From positions 310,001 to 374,000 of the forward strand of contig NZ_CANLMP010000005.1 of the NCBI RefSeq assembly GCF_947492405.1: a DNA stretch of 64,000 bases, read 5' to 3'. The notes beneath the pieces are model-generated. The model worked only from the letters and a program-made list of their open reading frames with translations, did not search any database and was not told the DNA's origin. This document shows, piece after piece, positions 19,303-27,494 of the stretch (position 1 is its first letter; the number at the start of each line of letters is the position of its first letter). The DNA is from an uncultured Aquimarina sp. (GTDB taxonomy: Bacteria; Bacteroidota; Bacteroidia; Flavobacteriales; Flavobacteriaceae). Made by a program: the position numbers and the translations under genes.

Positions 19303-20097
19303 ATGAAGAAACTCATATACCTTTTATTAGCTCTTATTATCATTGCCTGCAAAGAGGACATAACTAAACCAATTCAAGAAGAAAATAATAAAGAAGAAAT
19401 TACTTCTTCACCTAAAAAAGAAATCACAGATCCAAAAGAGACCGAGGTTTGGGATCCGGAACCTAAAGCTATCTCTTTTAATGAAAATAATGTCCCCTCG
19501 GATGCAATCATACTTTTTAATGGAAATGATTTAGATCAATGGATCTCAACTAAAGATGCTGTTCTTGCATCGTGGAATATTAATTCTGATAACACAATGA
19601 CTATAGAACCTGGAACCGGTGATATACAAACTAAAGAAAACTTTGGAAGTGTTCAATTACATTTAGAATGGAAAGCTCCTGATGTTGTTGAAGGAGAAGG
19701 ACAAGGTAGAGGAAATAGCGGGGTTTTCTTTCAGAACAAATATGAAGTACAAATACTGGATAGCTATCAAAATCGCACCTATGCTAATGGACAAGCCACT
19801 TCTATTTATAAACAACATATTCCGCTGGTAAATGCTACCAAACCTAACGATCAATGGCAGACATATGACATTATCTTTCACGCACCAGAATTTGATCAAG
19901 CTGGCAAAAAGACCAAATCGGGATCTTTTACAGTGATTCATAATGGTATACTTGTACAAGATCATGTAGAAATTCTGGGAAGTACTGAATATATCGGACC
20001 TCCTAAAAACGAACCTCATGGTAAAGGGCCGATAAAATTGCAAGATCATAGCAATCCTGTACATTACAGAAATATTTGGGTAAGAGAATTGGATTAA
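19303..20097 (+). CDS. 3-keto-disaccharide hydrolase-type (DUF1080) lipoprotein
   Basis: A 264-residue lipoprotein; the ATG at 19303 gives the signal MKKLIYLLLALIIIAC with Cys16, whereas the longer frame adds an unlikely 11 residues. A charged Lys/Glu-rich linker (about 17-55) leads to a DUF1080 jelly roll: AIILFNGNDLDQW, SVQLHLEWKAP, GRGNSGVFFQ, YEVQILDSY, GPIKLQDHS and YRNIWVRELD. Members cleave 3-keto-glycosides or use them as substrates after C3 oxidation. This links it functionally to the GMC and Gfo/Idh genes at the start of the window. Its stop codon abuts the stop of the convergent kinase gene with no spacer. Confidence 0.85.
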   Translation: MKKLIYLLLALIIIACKEDITKPIQEENNKEEITSSPKKEITDPKETEVWDPEPKAISFNENNVPSDAIILFNGNDLDQWISTKDAVLASWNINSDNTMTIEPGTGDIQTKENFGSVQLHLEWKAPDVVEGEGQGRGNSGVFFQNKYEVQILDSYQNRTYANGQATSIYKQHIPLVNATKPNDQWQTYDIIFHAPEFDQAGKKTKSGSFTVIHNGILVQDHVEILGSTEYIGPPKNEPHGKGPIKLQDHSNPVHYRNIWVRELD

Positions 20098-20979
20098 TTA
20101 TTGCTTAGAAATAAAATCTTGTATCTCTTTATCCTCAAAAACAGGGTTTGCGCCTTCACTTCCCGCAACCATCGCTCCTATTGCACAAGCAAAATCTAAG
20201 GCTAATTGGGGTTCACTGTCCTGTAGTAACTTAGAAATTAAAGTTGCCAAAAAAGAGTCTCCAGCTCCTACTGTATCTACTACTTCAATCTTGTATCCAT
20301 TATTATGACACAAAGATCCTTCATAAAATAATGTGGCGCCTTTTCCTCCTTTGGTAACACAAATTTGATCTGTATTTGTATGATTTGCTATTGCTTCTAT
20401 CTGCTCGTGCAGTGTAGCTTCTTTAATGCTAAAATGATTGCAGATCTCATCGAGTTCTTCATCGTTTAACTTAATAAAATCTGCTCTTTTCATTAATTGA
20501 GAAAGTAATTCTGAATCGTAATGTGGTGGACGAAGATTTACATCCAAAATCTTGAATTTAGCTTCATCAAGTAATTCGAATAGTGTGTTTCTGGAAACTT
20601 CATTTCTAGCTGCCAAACTACCATAAATAATAGCGTCGGATGTTTTTACATCCATAAGAGCTTTTTCCGTATTATCAATAAAATCCCAGGCAACAGGACG
20701 ACTTATTTCATAAGAGGCCGTGCCTTGACTATCCAAACTCACTAACACTTCTCCTGTATGATGTTGATAATCTTTCTGTATTGTTTCCGAAGACAACCCT
20801 TGCTTATCTATATATGTGATAAGATCATGCCCTAAATCATCTACACCTACTCTAGTAATAATTGAAGAATCCATCCCCATTGTTTTCAATCGTAAAGCAA
20901 CGTTAAGTGGAGCACCTCCAACTTTTTTATGGTGTGGAAATATATCCCAAAGCACTTCTCCAAAACAGCTTATTCTCAT
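20098..20979 (-). CDS. PfkB-family carbohydrate kinase (fructokinase-like)
   Basis: A 293-residue ribokinase-family enzyme phosphorylating a sugar, most likely fructose or a related hexose. The N-terminus has the substrate-binding GGAPLNVALRL segment (about residues 21-31) and the C-terminus the anion-hole motif DTVGAGDSFLA, whose Asp is the catalytic base. It is cytoplasmic. It lies downstream of the arginine operon on the same strand, but a terminator at 21028-21068 separates the two, so it is probably transcribed on its own. Confidence 0.85.
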   Translation of the reverse strand: MRISCFGEVLWDIFPHHKKVGGAPLNVALRLKTMGMDSSIITRVGVDDLGHDLITYIDKQGLSSETIQKDYQHHTGEVLVSLDSQGTASYEISRPVAWDFIDNTEKALMDVKTSDAIIYGSLAARNEVSRNTLFELLDEAKFKILDVNLRPPHYDSELLSQLMKRADFIKLNDEELDEICNHFSIKEATLHEQIEAIANHTNTDQICVTKGGKGATLFYEGSLCHNNGYKIEVVDTVGAGDSFLATLISKLLQDSEPQLALDFACAIGAMVAGSEGANPVFEDKEIQDFISKQ

Positions 20980-21027
20980 GGTTTTCTAAATTTCATCTAA
21001 GATAATCAATTATTAAATTTTAATTAC

Positions 21028-21068
21028 CTAAAAAACAACCCTCACCGGTTAACTACTCCGATGAGGGT
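21028..21068 (-). terminator. Rho-independent terminator of the arginine/proline operon
   Basis: Reading the minus strand, a stem ACCCTCA/TGAGGGT with an inner CGG/CCG extension is followed directly by TGTTTTTT. It lies about 290 bases after argH and just before the PfkB gene, so it ends the arginine transcript. Confidence 0.7.
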
Positions 21069-21099
21069 CTAGGTTGAAGCCAAAAAAATTAAACTAACT

Positions 21100-21271
21100 C
21101 AACTTACACTCAATTAACGACTTCAACTTATCTTCAAATTCTTATTTACAGCTATCAAGATCCCGAAACAAGTTCGGGATTGAATTCAGCTATCTCTTTT
21201 TAATTCGCTTCGCTTTTAAAAATCGGCTTCATTCAACTTACACTCAATTAACAACTTCAACTTTTCTTCAA
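21100..21271. repeat. 38-base direct repeat, two copies
   Basis: Copies at 21100-21137 and 21234-21271 differ at two positions; each begins CAACTTACACTCAATTAAC and ends TCTTCAA. A palindrome with CCCGAA/TTCGGG arms lies between them (21160-21180). There is no coding potential. The repeats may be remnants of a duplicated intergenic unit. Confidence 0.75.
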
Positions 21272-21300
21272 TGTTTTATAATTTTTTATTTAAAATGGAT

Positions 21301-21346
21301 TCCAGCCTAAAGTTTATCTTGAGCTTGTCGAAAGGCTGGAATGACA
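21301..21346. repeat. dispersed intergenic repeat, variant copy
   Basis: Inverted arms TCCAGCCT (21301-21308) and AGGCTGGA (21333-21340) enclose GAGCTTGTCGAA, and the unit ends in ATGACA. The core GAGCTTGTCGAA is the same as in the palindromes at 22664 and 29525, so this is a variant of the same dispersed family. Confidence 0.65.
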
Positions 21347-21360
21347 AAATGATATTGTTT

Positions 21361-22638
21361 TTAAACTGAATTTAATTTCTCTTTAATCTTATCTAAACAC
21401 AAATTGTTAATACTACCGATATGACTATGTTTCGTGTTTTTTTCAGGTTTATAGTTTCCGTTTTCGATATCTAATCCAATTTTCACATACGCATCCCTAA
21501 AAGACATTCCTTTCATTACTAATTCATTTAATGTATCCACACTAAACAAATAATCATATTTAGAGTCACTCAGGATAGTCTCATTCACCGTAACACTTTT
21601 TAAAGCGTAGATTCCCATTTCTAAACAGGCCTTTAGGTCCTGAATTGCTGGAACAATACCTTCTTTAAGCAATTGTAAATCTCTATGATAACCACTTGGT
21701 AAATTGTTAGTCAACAGGCTTAATTCATAAGGCAATGCCTGAATTTTATTACATTTTCCTCTTATTAGTTCAAATACATCTGGATTCTTTTTATGTGGCA
21801 TGATACTAGAACCTGTAGTTAATTCTGATGGAATGCTCATAAAATCAAAATTCTGACTCATATATAAGCATACATCCATGGCTAACTTAGAAAGTGTTCC
21901 TGCCACACTACTCATGGCAAAAGCAGTGGATTTTTCTGATTTCCCTCTACTCATCTGTGCAGCTACTACATTATATTTTAAGGTTTCAAAACTTAATTCT
22001 TTGGTTGTAAATTCTCTATCAATAGGAAATGAGCTTCCGTATCCCGCAGCACTGCCTAATGGATTCTGATCTACCACTTTTAAAGCAGCATTCACGAAAT
22101 ACAGATCATCTACAAAACTCTCTGCGTATGCAGAAAACCATAATCCAAATGATGACGGCATCGCAATCTGAAGGTGCGTATAGCCTGGCAATAATACTTC
22201 TTTATATTTTTCTGCAGAACTTAATAAGCTCTCTGACAATTCTTTAACCTGCGATTTAATGTTTAACAGCTCATCTTTCAGGTATAAATGTATTGCTACT
22301 AGCACTTGATCATTTCTGGATCTAGCCGTGTGAATTTTCTTTCCAGCATCTCCTACCTTTTTTGTGAGTTCGAACTCTATTTTAGAATGTACATCTTCAA
22401 ACTGATCTTCGATTACAAAAGTTCCGTTTTCAATCTGTTCTGCTAATATCTCCAGTTCTTTTTCAATAGCTTTAATTTCCTGATCAGAAAGTAATTCTAT
22501 AATATGTAACATTTTAGCATGAGCTAATGTTGCCTGCACATCATATTTGGCAATTACCAAATCTAGTTGTCTATCATTACCCACGGTAAACATATCTATT
22601 TTTTGATCTGTTGGTAATCCCTTATCCCAAAGTTTCAT
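21361..22638 (-). CDS. argH: argininosuccinate lyase
   Basis: Last step of arginine synthesis: argininosuccinate to arginine plus fumarate, in the cytoplasm. The 425-residue protein has the fumarase-superfamily signature GSSIMPHKKNPDVFE (about residues 280-294), including the flexible loop with the catalytic Ser, and TARSRNDQ near residue 105. It is slightly shorter than E. coli ArgH, as usual in Bacteroidota. It is the last gene of the arginine/proline operon, separated from its neighbour by a 92-base gap that contains a palindromic repeat. Confidence 0.96.
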   Translation of the reverse strand: MKLWDKGLPTDQKIDMFTVGNDRQLDLVIAKYDVQATLAHAKMLHIIELLSDQEIKAIEKELEILAEQIENGTFVIEDQFEDVHSKIEFELTKKVGDAGKKIHTARSRNDQVLVAIHLYLKDELLNIKSQVKELSESLLSSAEKYKEVLLPGYTHLQIAMPSSFGLWFSAYAESFVDDLYFVNAALKVVDQNPLGSAAGYGSSFPIDREFTTKELSFETLKYNVVAAQMSRGKSEKSTAFAMSSVAGTLSKLAMDVCLYMSQNFDFMSIPSELTTGSSIMPHKKNPDVFELIRGKCNKIQALPYELSLLTNNLPSGYHRDLQLLKEGIVPAIQDLKACLEMGIYALKSVTVNETILSDSKYDYLFSVDTLNELVMKGMSFRDAYVKIGLDIENGNYKPEKNTKHSHIGSINNLCLDKIKEKLNSV

Positions 22639-22663
22639 CTTCTTTATTTATATCATTTATTAT

Positions 22664-22723
22664 TGTCAGGCTGAGCTTGTCGAAGCCTTTATATCATTCA
22701 CACTTCGACAAGCTCAGTGTGAC
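22664..22723. repeat. dispersed palindromic intergenic repeat (TGTCA...GAGCTTGTCGAAG)
   Basis: Perfect 15-bp arms CTGAGCTTGTCGAAG (22671-22685) and CTTCGACAAGCTCAG (22703-22717) around a 17-nt loop, flanked by TGTCA and TGACA. It sits between argH and the M20 gene within one operon. A second copy with one arm mismatch is at 29525-29595. It looks like a REP/BIME-type or small MITE-like element. Confidence 0.85.
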
Positions 22724-22730
22724 ATATTTA

Positions 22731-23795
22731 CTATACTATTCCTTCTAAAATTTTAATATATAATTCCACTCCTTCTTTAATCTCCTCTACATATATAAAC
22801 TCATCCGCAGAATGTGATCTGGTAGAATCTCCTGGTCCTAATTTTAACGACGGACAACTCAATACTGATTGATCAGAGAGTGTCGGTGAGCCATAGGTAC
22901 TTCTGCCCAAAGCAATTCCTGATTTCACGATAGGGTGATCTTTTGGTATGGATGAAGACCCTAAATGCAATGATCTTGGTTTTACTTCCACATTCTTTGG
23001 CATCGCCTTTTTAACTATGGCTAAAACCTTTTCATTTTTATACTTGTCATTTACTCTAATATCTACTACCAGATGACATGGAGAAGGGACTACATTATGC
23101 TGATTACCTGCATGTATTTGTGTAACTGTCATTTTTACATCGCCTAAAGTCTCTGAACTTTTTTCAAATTTGTAATCTCTAAACCATTCAATTACATTCA
23201 GTGTATTATAAATTGCATTATCATCATTAGGATGTGCAGCATGACTTGCAGTTCCGCTTACAGATACATCCAATACTAACAATCCTTTCTCGGCAATCGC
23301 TAATTGCATCAAAGTTGGTTCACCAACAACGGCGAACTTTACATTTTTTAGATACTTCAGAATACTTTTTAAACCTAATGGGCCACTACTCTCCTCTTCT
23401 GCGGAAGCTGCTATTACAAAATTATAATTCAAGTTCTCTTTGTTATAGAAATATGTAAATGTGGCAATTAAAGAGACTAAACATCCTCCAGCATCATTGC
23501 TTCCTAATCCGTATAATTTGCCATCTTCTACAAATGCATTTAACGGGTCATTGGTATAATTACCATTTGGCTTTACAGTATCATGATGAGAGTTCAATAA
23601 TACAGTAGGTTTACTTTCATCAAAATATTTGTTGTATGCCCAAATGTTATTATTCTCTCTTTCAAAAGGAATATTATATTGATCAAACCAATTTTCAATT
23701 AAGGTAGCAGTTCCCTCTTCTTCTGAAGAAAAAGACTGTGTTTCGATCAGCTTATGCAAAAGCTCAATAGCATTATTTGTTAATTCTTGTATCAT
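22731..23795 (-). CDS. M20-family deacylase, probably N-acetylcitrulline/N-acetylornithine deacetylase
   Basis: Zinc metallohydrolase of the ArgE/DapE type, 354 residues. Metal-site signatures are LLNSHHDTVKPN (about 66-77), GLGSNDAGGCL (about 95-105) and ASAEEESSG (about 129-137), with the catalytic Glu pair. Bacteroidota that use N-acyl-ornithine carbamoyltransferase make N-acylcitrulline, which this enzyme would deacylate before ArgG. Its place between argB and argH supports that role. Whether the acyl group is acetyl or succinyl cannot be decided. Two bases separate it from argB. Confidence 0.88.
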   Translation of the reverse strand: MIQELTNNAIELLHKLIETQSFSSEEEGTATLIENWFDQYNIPFERENNNIWAYNKYFDESKPTVLLNSHHDTVKPNGNYTNDPLNAFVEDGKLYGLGSNDAGGCLVSLIATFTYFYNKENLNYNFVIAASAEEESSGPLGLKSILKYLKNVKFAVVGEPTLMQLAIAEKGLLVLDVSVSGTASHAAHPNDDNAIYNTLNVIEWFRDYKFEKSSETLGDVKMTVTQIHAGNQHNVVPSPCHLVVDIRVNDKYKNEKVLAIVKKAMPKNVEVKPRSLHLGSSSIPKDHPIVKSGIALGRSTYGSPTLSDQSVLSCPSLKLGPGDSTRSHSADEFIYVEEIKEGVELYIKILEGIV

Positions 23796-23797
23796 TG

Positions 23798-24583
23798 TTA
23801 CAAACTCAAAGTTGTATGTTTAGTAGTGTTATCCTTTATAAAATCAGCATTTGCAATATGTACTTTACTCACATTTTTATGTAATGCATCAAAACAGTTC
23901 TGTAGTTTAGGCAACATTCCATCTGCAATAATCTCAGCATCTCTTAATTCAGAATACTTATCTAAATCAATATGTTCAATTACAGAGTCTTTATCTTCTA
24001 TGTTCTCTAAAACTCCTTTTAATTCAAAACAATAAAAGAGAGACACATCATAATATGTTCCCATGGCAGAAGCAATTTCTGAAGCAATCGTATCCGCATT
24101 GGTATTAAACAATTGACCATTAGCGTCATGTGTTACAGCACAAAAAACTGGAGTTATTCCTAATTCCAAAAAACCCTGTAACGTTTTACTATTCACCTTA
24201 GTTACGTCTCCAACATATCCATAATCAACAAACTGTACAGGTCTTTTATCTGCTACCACTAGGTTCGCATCAGCCCCGGTTAATCCAAGGGCATTACAAT
24301 GATATTTTTGCAAACCAGCGACAATAGTCTTATTCAATAAACCTGCATATGTCATTACTACAATTTCCAGATTCTCTGCTGAAGTAATTCTTCTTCCATC
24401 GATCATTTCAGTCTTAACACCTAGTTTTGAAGCCAATTTCGTGGCAGATTTACCACCTCCGTGAATCAGGATTTTTGGCCCTTCTGTTTTAGAGAAATCT
24501 TTTAGAAAAGAATCTAAGGCTTTTTCATCTTCGATGATGTTTCCTCCAATCTTAGCTACCAATAACTTTTGTTTTTGTTCCAT
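23798..24583 (-). CDS. argB: acetylglutamate kinase
   Basis: Phosphorylates N-acyl-glutamate with ATP, the second step of arginine synthesis. The 261-residue amino-acid-kinase fold shows VAKIGGNIIED (about 9-19), LIHGGGKSATKLASKLG (about 39-55) with the glycine-rich phosphate loop, and NTNADTIASEIASAMG (about 165-180). It starts 3 bases after the argF' stop, so the genes are translationally close. In Bacteroidota the substrate may be the N-succinyl form. Confidence 0.93.
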   Translation of the reverse strand: MEQKQKLLVAKIGGNIIEDEKALDSFLKDFSKTEGPKILIHGGGKSATKLASKLGVKTEMIDGRRITSAENLEIVVMTYAGLLNKTIVAGLQKYHCNALGLTGADANLVVADKRPVQFVDYGYVGDVTKVNSKTLQGFLELGITPVFCAVTHDANGQLFNTNADTIASEIASAMGTYYDVSLFYCFELKGVLENIEDKDSVIEHIDLDKYSELRDAEIIADGMLPKLQNCFDALHKNVSKVHIANADFIKDNTTKHTTLSL

Positions 24584-24586
24584 AAC

Positions 24587-25531
24587 TCAACTTTTTTCTA
24601 AAATTTTCTTTAATACCAATTGAGCTGCATAGGTTCTGTTATTAGCCTGTTCGATTACTATAGAATTTTCACTATCAATAACCGTATCATCAACCACCAC
24701 GTTTCTTCTTACCGGTAAACAATGCATAAATTTTGCATTATTAGTTAATTTCATTTTCTCTTCGGTAATTTTCCAATGTTGATCTTGAGATGATTTTCCA
24801 TAATCATTATATGAACTCCAGTTCTTTACATACACAAAATCCGCATCTTTCAATGCATGTTCCTGATTGTAATCAATGGGCACCTCATTAGTAATCTGAC
24901 TGGCTAACTCAAATCCCACAGGGTGGGTAATTACAAAATCTGCTTCCATTTGTTGCGCAATTTCTACAAAAGAATTCGCAACTGCCTGTGGTAAGGCTTT
25001 CGGATGCGGTGCCCATGATAATACAATCTTTGGTCTATATGTTGGTTTATGTTCTGTTATCGTAATTGCGTCTGTTAATGCTTGTAAAGGATGACCAGTA
25101 GCACTTTCCATATTAATTACAGGAATACTGGCATATTTGATAAAGCTTTTCATCACTTTTTCTTCATAATCCTCTTCTCTATTCTCTAGTTTTGCAAATG
25201 CTCTGATTGCCAATACATCACAGTACTGCGAAACTACTTGGGCTGCCTCTTTTACATGTTCAGAATTACCTTGATCCATTACCGTTCCATCTCCATATTC
25301 TAAAGACCAACCTTCACCAGTAAAATTCATTACGATCACATTCATGCCAAGGTTTAAAGCAGCTTTTTGGGTGCTTAATCGAGTACGAAGACTAGGATTA
25401 AAAAATAATAAACCTATAGTTTTATCCACGCCTAACATCTTATTAGACAAAGGAGTTTTCTTTAGTTCAATCGCTTCATTCACCCAATTATCCAGTGAAT
25501 CTATATCTTTTATTGAGAAGTAATTATTCAT
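24587..25531 (-). CDS. argF: N-acetylornithine (or N-succinylornithine) carbamoyltransferase
   Basis: Transfers a carbamoyl group to an N-acylated ornithine, giving N-acylcitrulline; this is the Bacteroidota/Xanthomonas variant (argF'), not classical OTCase. The 314-residue protein has the carbamoyl-phosphate site FFNPSLRTRLSTQ (about 43-55) and the C-terminal HCLPVRRNVVVDD (about 269-281). The absence of a classical ornithine loop and the neighbouring M20 deacylase support the acyl route. Its start overlaps the end of proB by 8 bases. The choice between acetyl and succinyl needs the specificity-loop residue checked. Confidence 0.92.
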   Translation of the reverse strand: MNNYFSIKDIDSLDNWVNEAIELKKTPLSNKMLGVDKTIGLLFFNPSLRTRLSTQKAALNLGMNVIVMNFTGEGWSLEYGDGTVMDQGNSEHVKEAAQVVSQYCDVLAIRAFAKLENREEDYEEKVMKSFIKYASIPVINMESATGHPLQALTDAITITEHKPTYRPKIVLSWAPHPKALPQAVANSFVEIAQQMEADFVITHPVGFELASQITNEVPIDYNQEHALKDADFVYVKNWSSYNDYGKSSQDQHWKITEEKMKLTNNAKFMHCLPVRRNVVVDDTVIDSENSIVIEQANNRTYAAQLVLKKILEKS

Positions 25532-26318
25532 TATATACTGCTTTAACTATTTTAGTAAAAGGAACTTTTTTATCAATCGCATTTACCATAAAATTATCTT
25601 CCAGACCATTAACAATCCAGGTTTCTATAGCTGAATTTTGCGCTATACTTGCTGCTTGTACTTTAGATGTCATTCCTCCTGTTCCATGTGTTGAAACAGA
25701 GGAAACAATTTCATTAGTCAACGAATCAATATCATCCACTTCATTAATGGTCTCATATGTACTATTCTCTACAGACTCTTTAGTACAAATACCGTTGGTG
25801 TTAGTTGCAATTACTAATAAATCAGCTTCCAGCAAACAGGCTGTTAAAGCAGCTAACTTATCATTATCTCCAAATTGGATTTCATCAGTTGCCACGGTAT
25901 CATTTTCATTGATAATAGGTATATAGTTATTTGCTACTAATACGTTAATTGTATTCACAATATTCTTTTTGGATTGTTCTCTTTCAAAATCAGAATACGA
26001 TAATAAACATTGCGATGTAAGCAATCCTAAATCTCTAAAACTCTCCTGAAAAATCCTCATTAAATGTGGTTGTCCGATGGATGCCAACGCTTGTTTTACA
26101 TTTATTTCCTTACCATTACTTTCCAGATTTACAAATTGTTTCGCCACAGCGATAGCTCCAGAACTTACAATCACAAATTCATAAAGGTCTTGTAAAGCAA
26201 CAATCTGTTTACCTATATCTTCTATCTTACCTCTGGAGATATGATCCGTTTCTTTAGTTAAGACATTAGACCCTATCTTCAGTACAATTCTCTTTTTACC
26301 TGATCTGTCCATCTCCAT
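25524..26318 (-). CDS. proB: glutamate 5-kinase (short form)
   Basis: First step of proline synthesis: ATP-dependent phosphorylation of glutamate. The 264-residue amino-acid-kinase domain has LKIGSNVLTKE (about 13-23), VSSGAIAVAKQ (about 50-60) and NENDTVATDEIQFGDNDKLA (about 133-152). It lacks the C-terminal PUA domain of the E. coli enzyme, as is common in flavobacteria. It overlaps proA by 23 bases and argF' by 8 bases, so translation is coupled. The start could also be two codons later (MDRSGKK). Confidence 0.92.
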   Translation of the reverse strand: MEMDRSGKKRIVLKIGSNVLTKETDHISRGKIEDIGKQIVALQDLYEFVIVSSGAIAVAKQFVNLESNGKEINVKQALASIGQPHLMRIFQESFRDLGLLTSQCLLSYSDFEREQSKKNIVNTINVLVANNYIPIINENDTVATDEIQFGDNDKLAALTACLLEADLLVIATNTNGICTKESVENSTYETINEVDDIDSLTNEIVSSVSTHGTGGMTSKVQAASIAQNSAIETWIVNGLEDNFMVNAIDKKVPFTKIVKAVYNE

Positions 26319-27492
26319 GTATATACCATTTATTCGTTACCAAATGCTGCAAACCGATTGGGCCTCTTTGGTGTAATTTATCTGTGCTTATAGCTAACTC
26401 TCCTCCTAAACCTAACTGAAAACCATCAGTGAATCTAGTAGATGCATTGTGATATACTGCTGCACAATCTACAGATGACATGAAAATCTCTGCTTCCTTT
26501 TGATTTCTGGTAATAATAGCTGCAGAATGTCCTCCACTATATTTATTTATCTTAGAAATTGCTTCTGGAGCATTCTCGGTTTCTCCGATAACAATTTTAT
26601 AATCTAAAAATTCTTCCTGCCAAATATCGTTATCAGAAATCGGGTTTACATCTACGTATTTAGACAATGAAGTATCTCCTAATATTTCTACATTAAAATT
26701 TTTGAGTGTTGTGATTAGATTTCTTACAAAGTCCTCCTTATTGGGAAGATTTTTATCTATTAAAACCTTATCTACAGCATTACAAGCAGAAATTTTATCT
26801 GTTTTCCCATTAATAATATTATCCAAAGCCAAAGCTCGATCTGCTTCGTTATGTACATACACAAAGTTATTCCCTCTTCCACTCACGATAACAGGACAAG
26901 TAGCGTGTTGTTTTACAAACGCGATCAACCTTTCTCCTCCTCTGGGAACGATAAGATCAATATTCTGGGTTGGTTTTTCTAAAAATGCCTGTGTCTCTGT
27001 TCTGTTATATTTTAGATACTCTACCCAATCTGTTGAAATATTATTCTCATTAAGTGCCTGATGCCAAAGTTTTACTATTTCGAGATTAGAATTTAGAGAT
27101 TCTTTACCTCCTTTTAGTAAAATTTTATTTCCGGATTTGAAAGCAATTCCAGCTGCTTCTATGGTAACATCTGGTCTTGATTCATAGATAATTAAGACAG
27201 TACCAAAAGAAGCAGTTTTATTATATACCTGCATACCATTATCATGTGTAAATCGAAAACGTTCTACACCAATTGGATCTTCCTGACAAGCCAACTGTTC
27301 AAGAGCTGCAATCATGGCTTCTATTTTATGATGATCAACTTTTAGTCGATCCTTCATTGCCAAATCCTCTCCCGAATACGATTCAAGATCTTTTAGATTT
27401 GCTTCTAGTATAGCATCTCTATGTTGATCTACCAATACTGTCATCCTTTGCAATATTGAGTTTCTTTGTGATATATTTAGTATATGGTTCAT
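26296..27492 (-). CDS. proA: gamma-glutamyl phosphate reductase
   Basis: NADPH-dependent reduction of glutamyl phosphate to glutamate semialdehyde. The 398-residue protein is an aldehyde-dehydrogenase-fold enzyme with LIIYESRPDVTIEAAGIAFK (about 98-117), VPRGGERLIAFV (about 186-197), and the catalytic-Cys segment DKISACNAVDKVL (about 236-248). It is paired with proB by a 23-base overlap and begins 2 bases after argD ends. Mixing proBA with arg genes places both glutamate-derived pathways under one promoter. Confidence 0.94.
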   Translation of the reverse strand: MNHILNISQRNSILQRMTVLVDQHRDAILEANLKDLESYSGEDLAMKDRLKVDHHKIEAMIAALEQLACQEDPIGVERFRFTHDNGMQVYNKTASFGTVLIIYESRPDVTIEAAGIAFKSGNKILLKGGKESLNSNLEIVKLWHQALNENNISTDWVEYLKYNRTETQAFLEKPTQNIDLIVPRGGERLIAFVKQHATCPVIVSGRGNNFVYVHNEADRALALDNIINGKTDKISACNAVDKVLIDKNLPNKEDFVRNLITTLKNFNVEILGDTSLSKYVDVNPISDNDIWQEEFLDYKIVIGETENAPEAISKINKYSGGHSAAIITRNQKEAEIFMSSVDCAAVYHNASTRFTDGFQLGLGGELAISTDKLHQRGPIGLQHLVTNKWYIHGDGQIR

Positions 27493-27494
27493 GT

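Larger units (their letters stand above)
20980..21360. other. 381-base intergenic region with terminator and repeats
   Basis: No gene. It holds the arginine-operon terminator (21028-21068), two copies of a 38-base direct repeat starting CAACTTACACTCAATTAAC (21100-21137 and 21234-21271), a palindrome ATCCCGAA/TTCGGGAT (21160-21180) between them, and a further inverted repeat at 21301-21340. The structure looks like layered intergenic repeat units. Confidence 0.65.
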
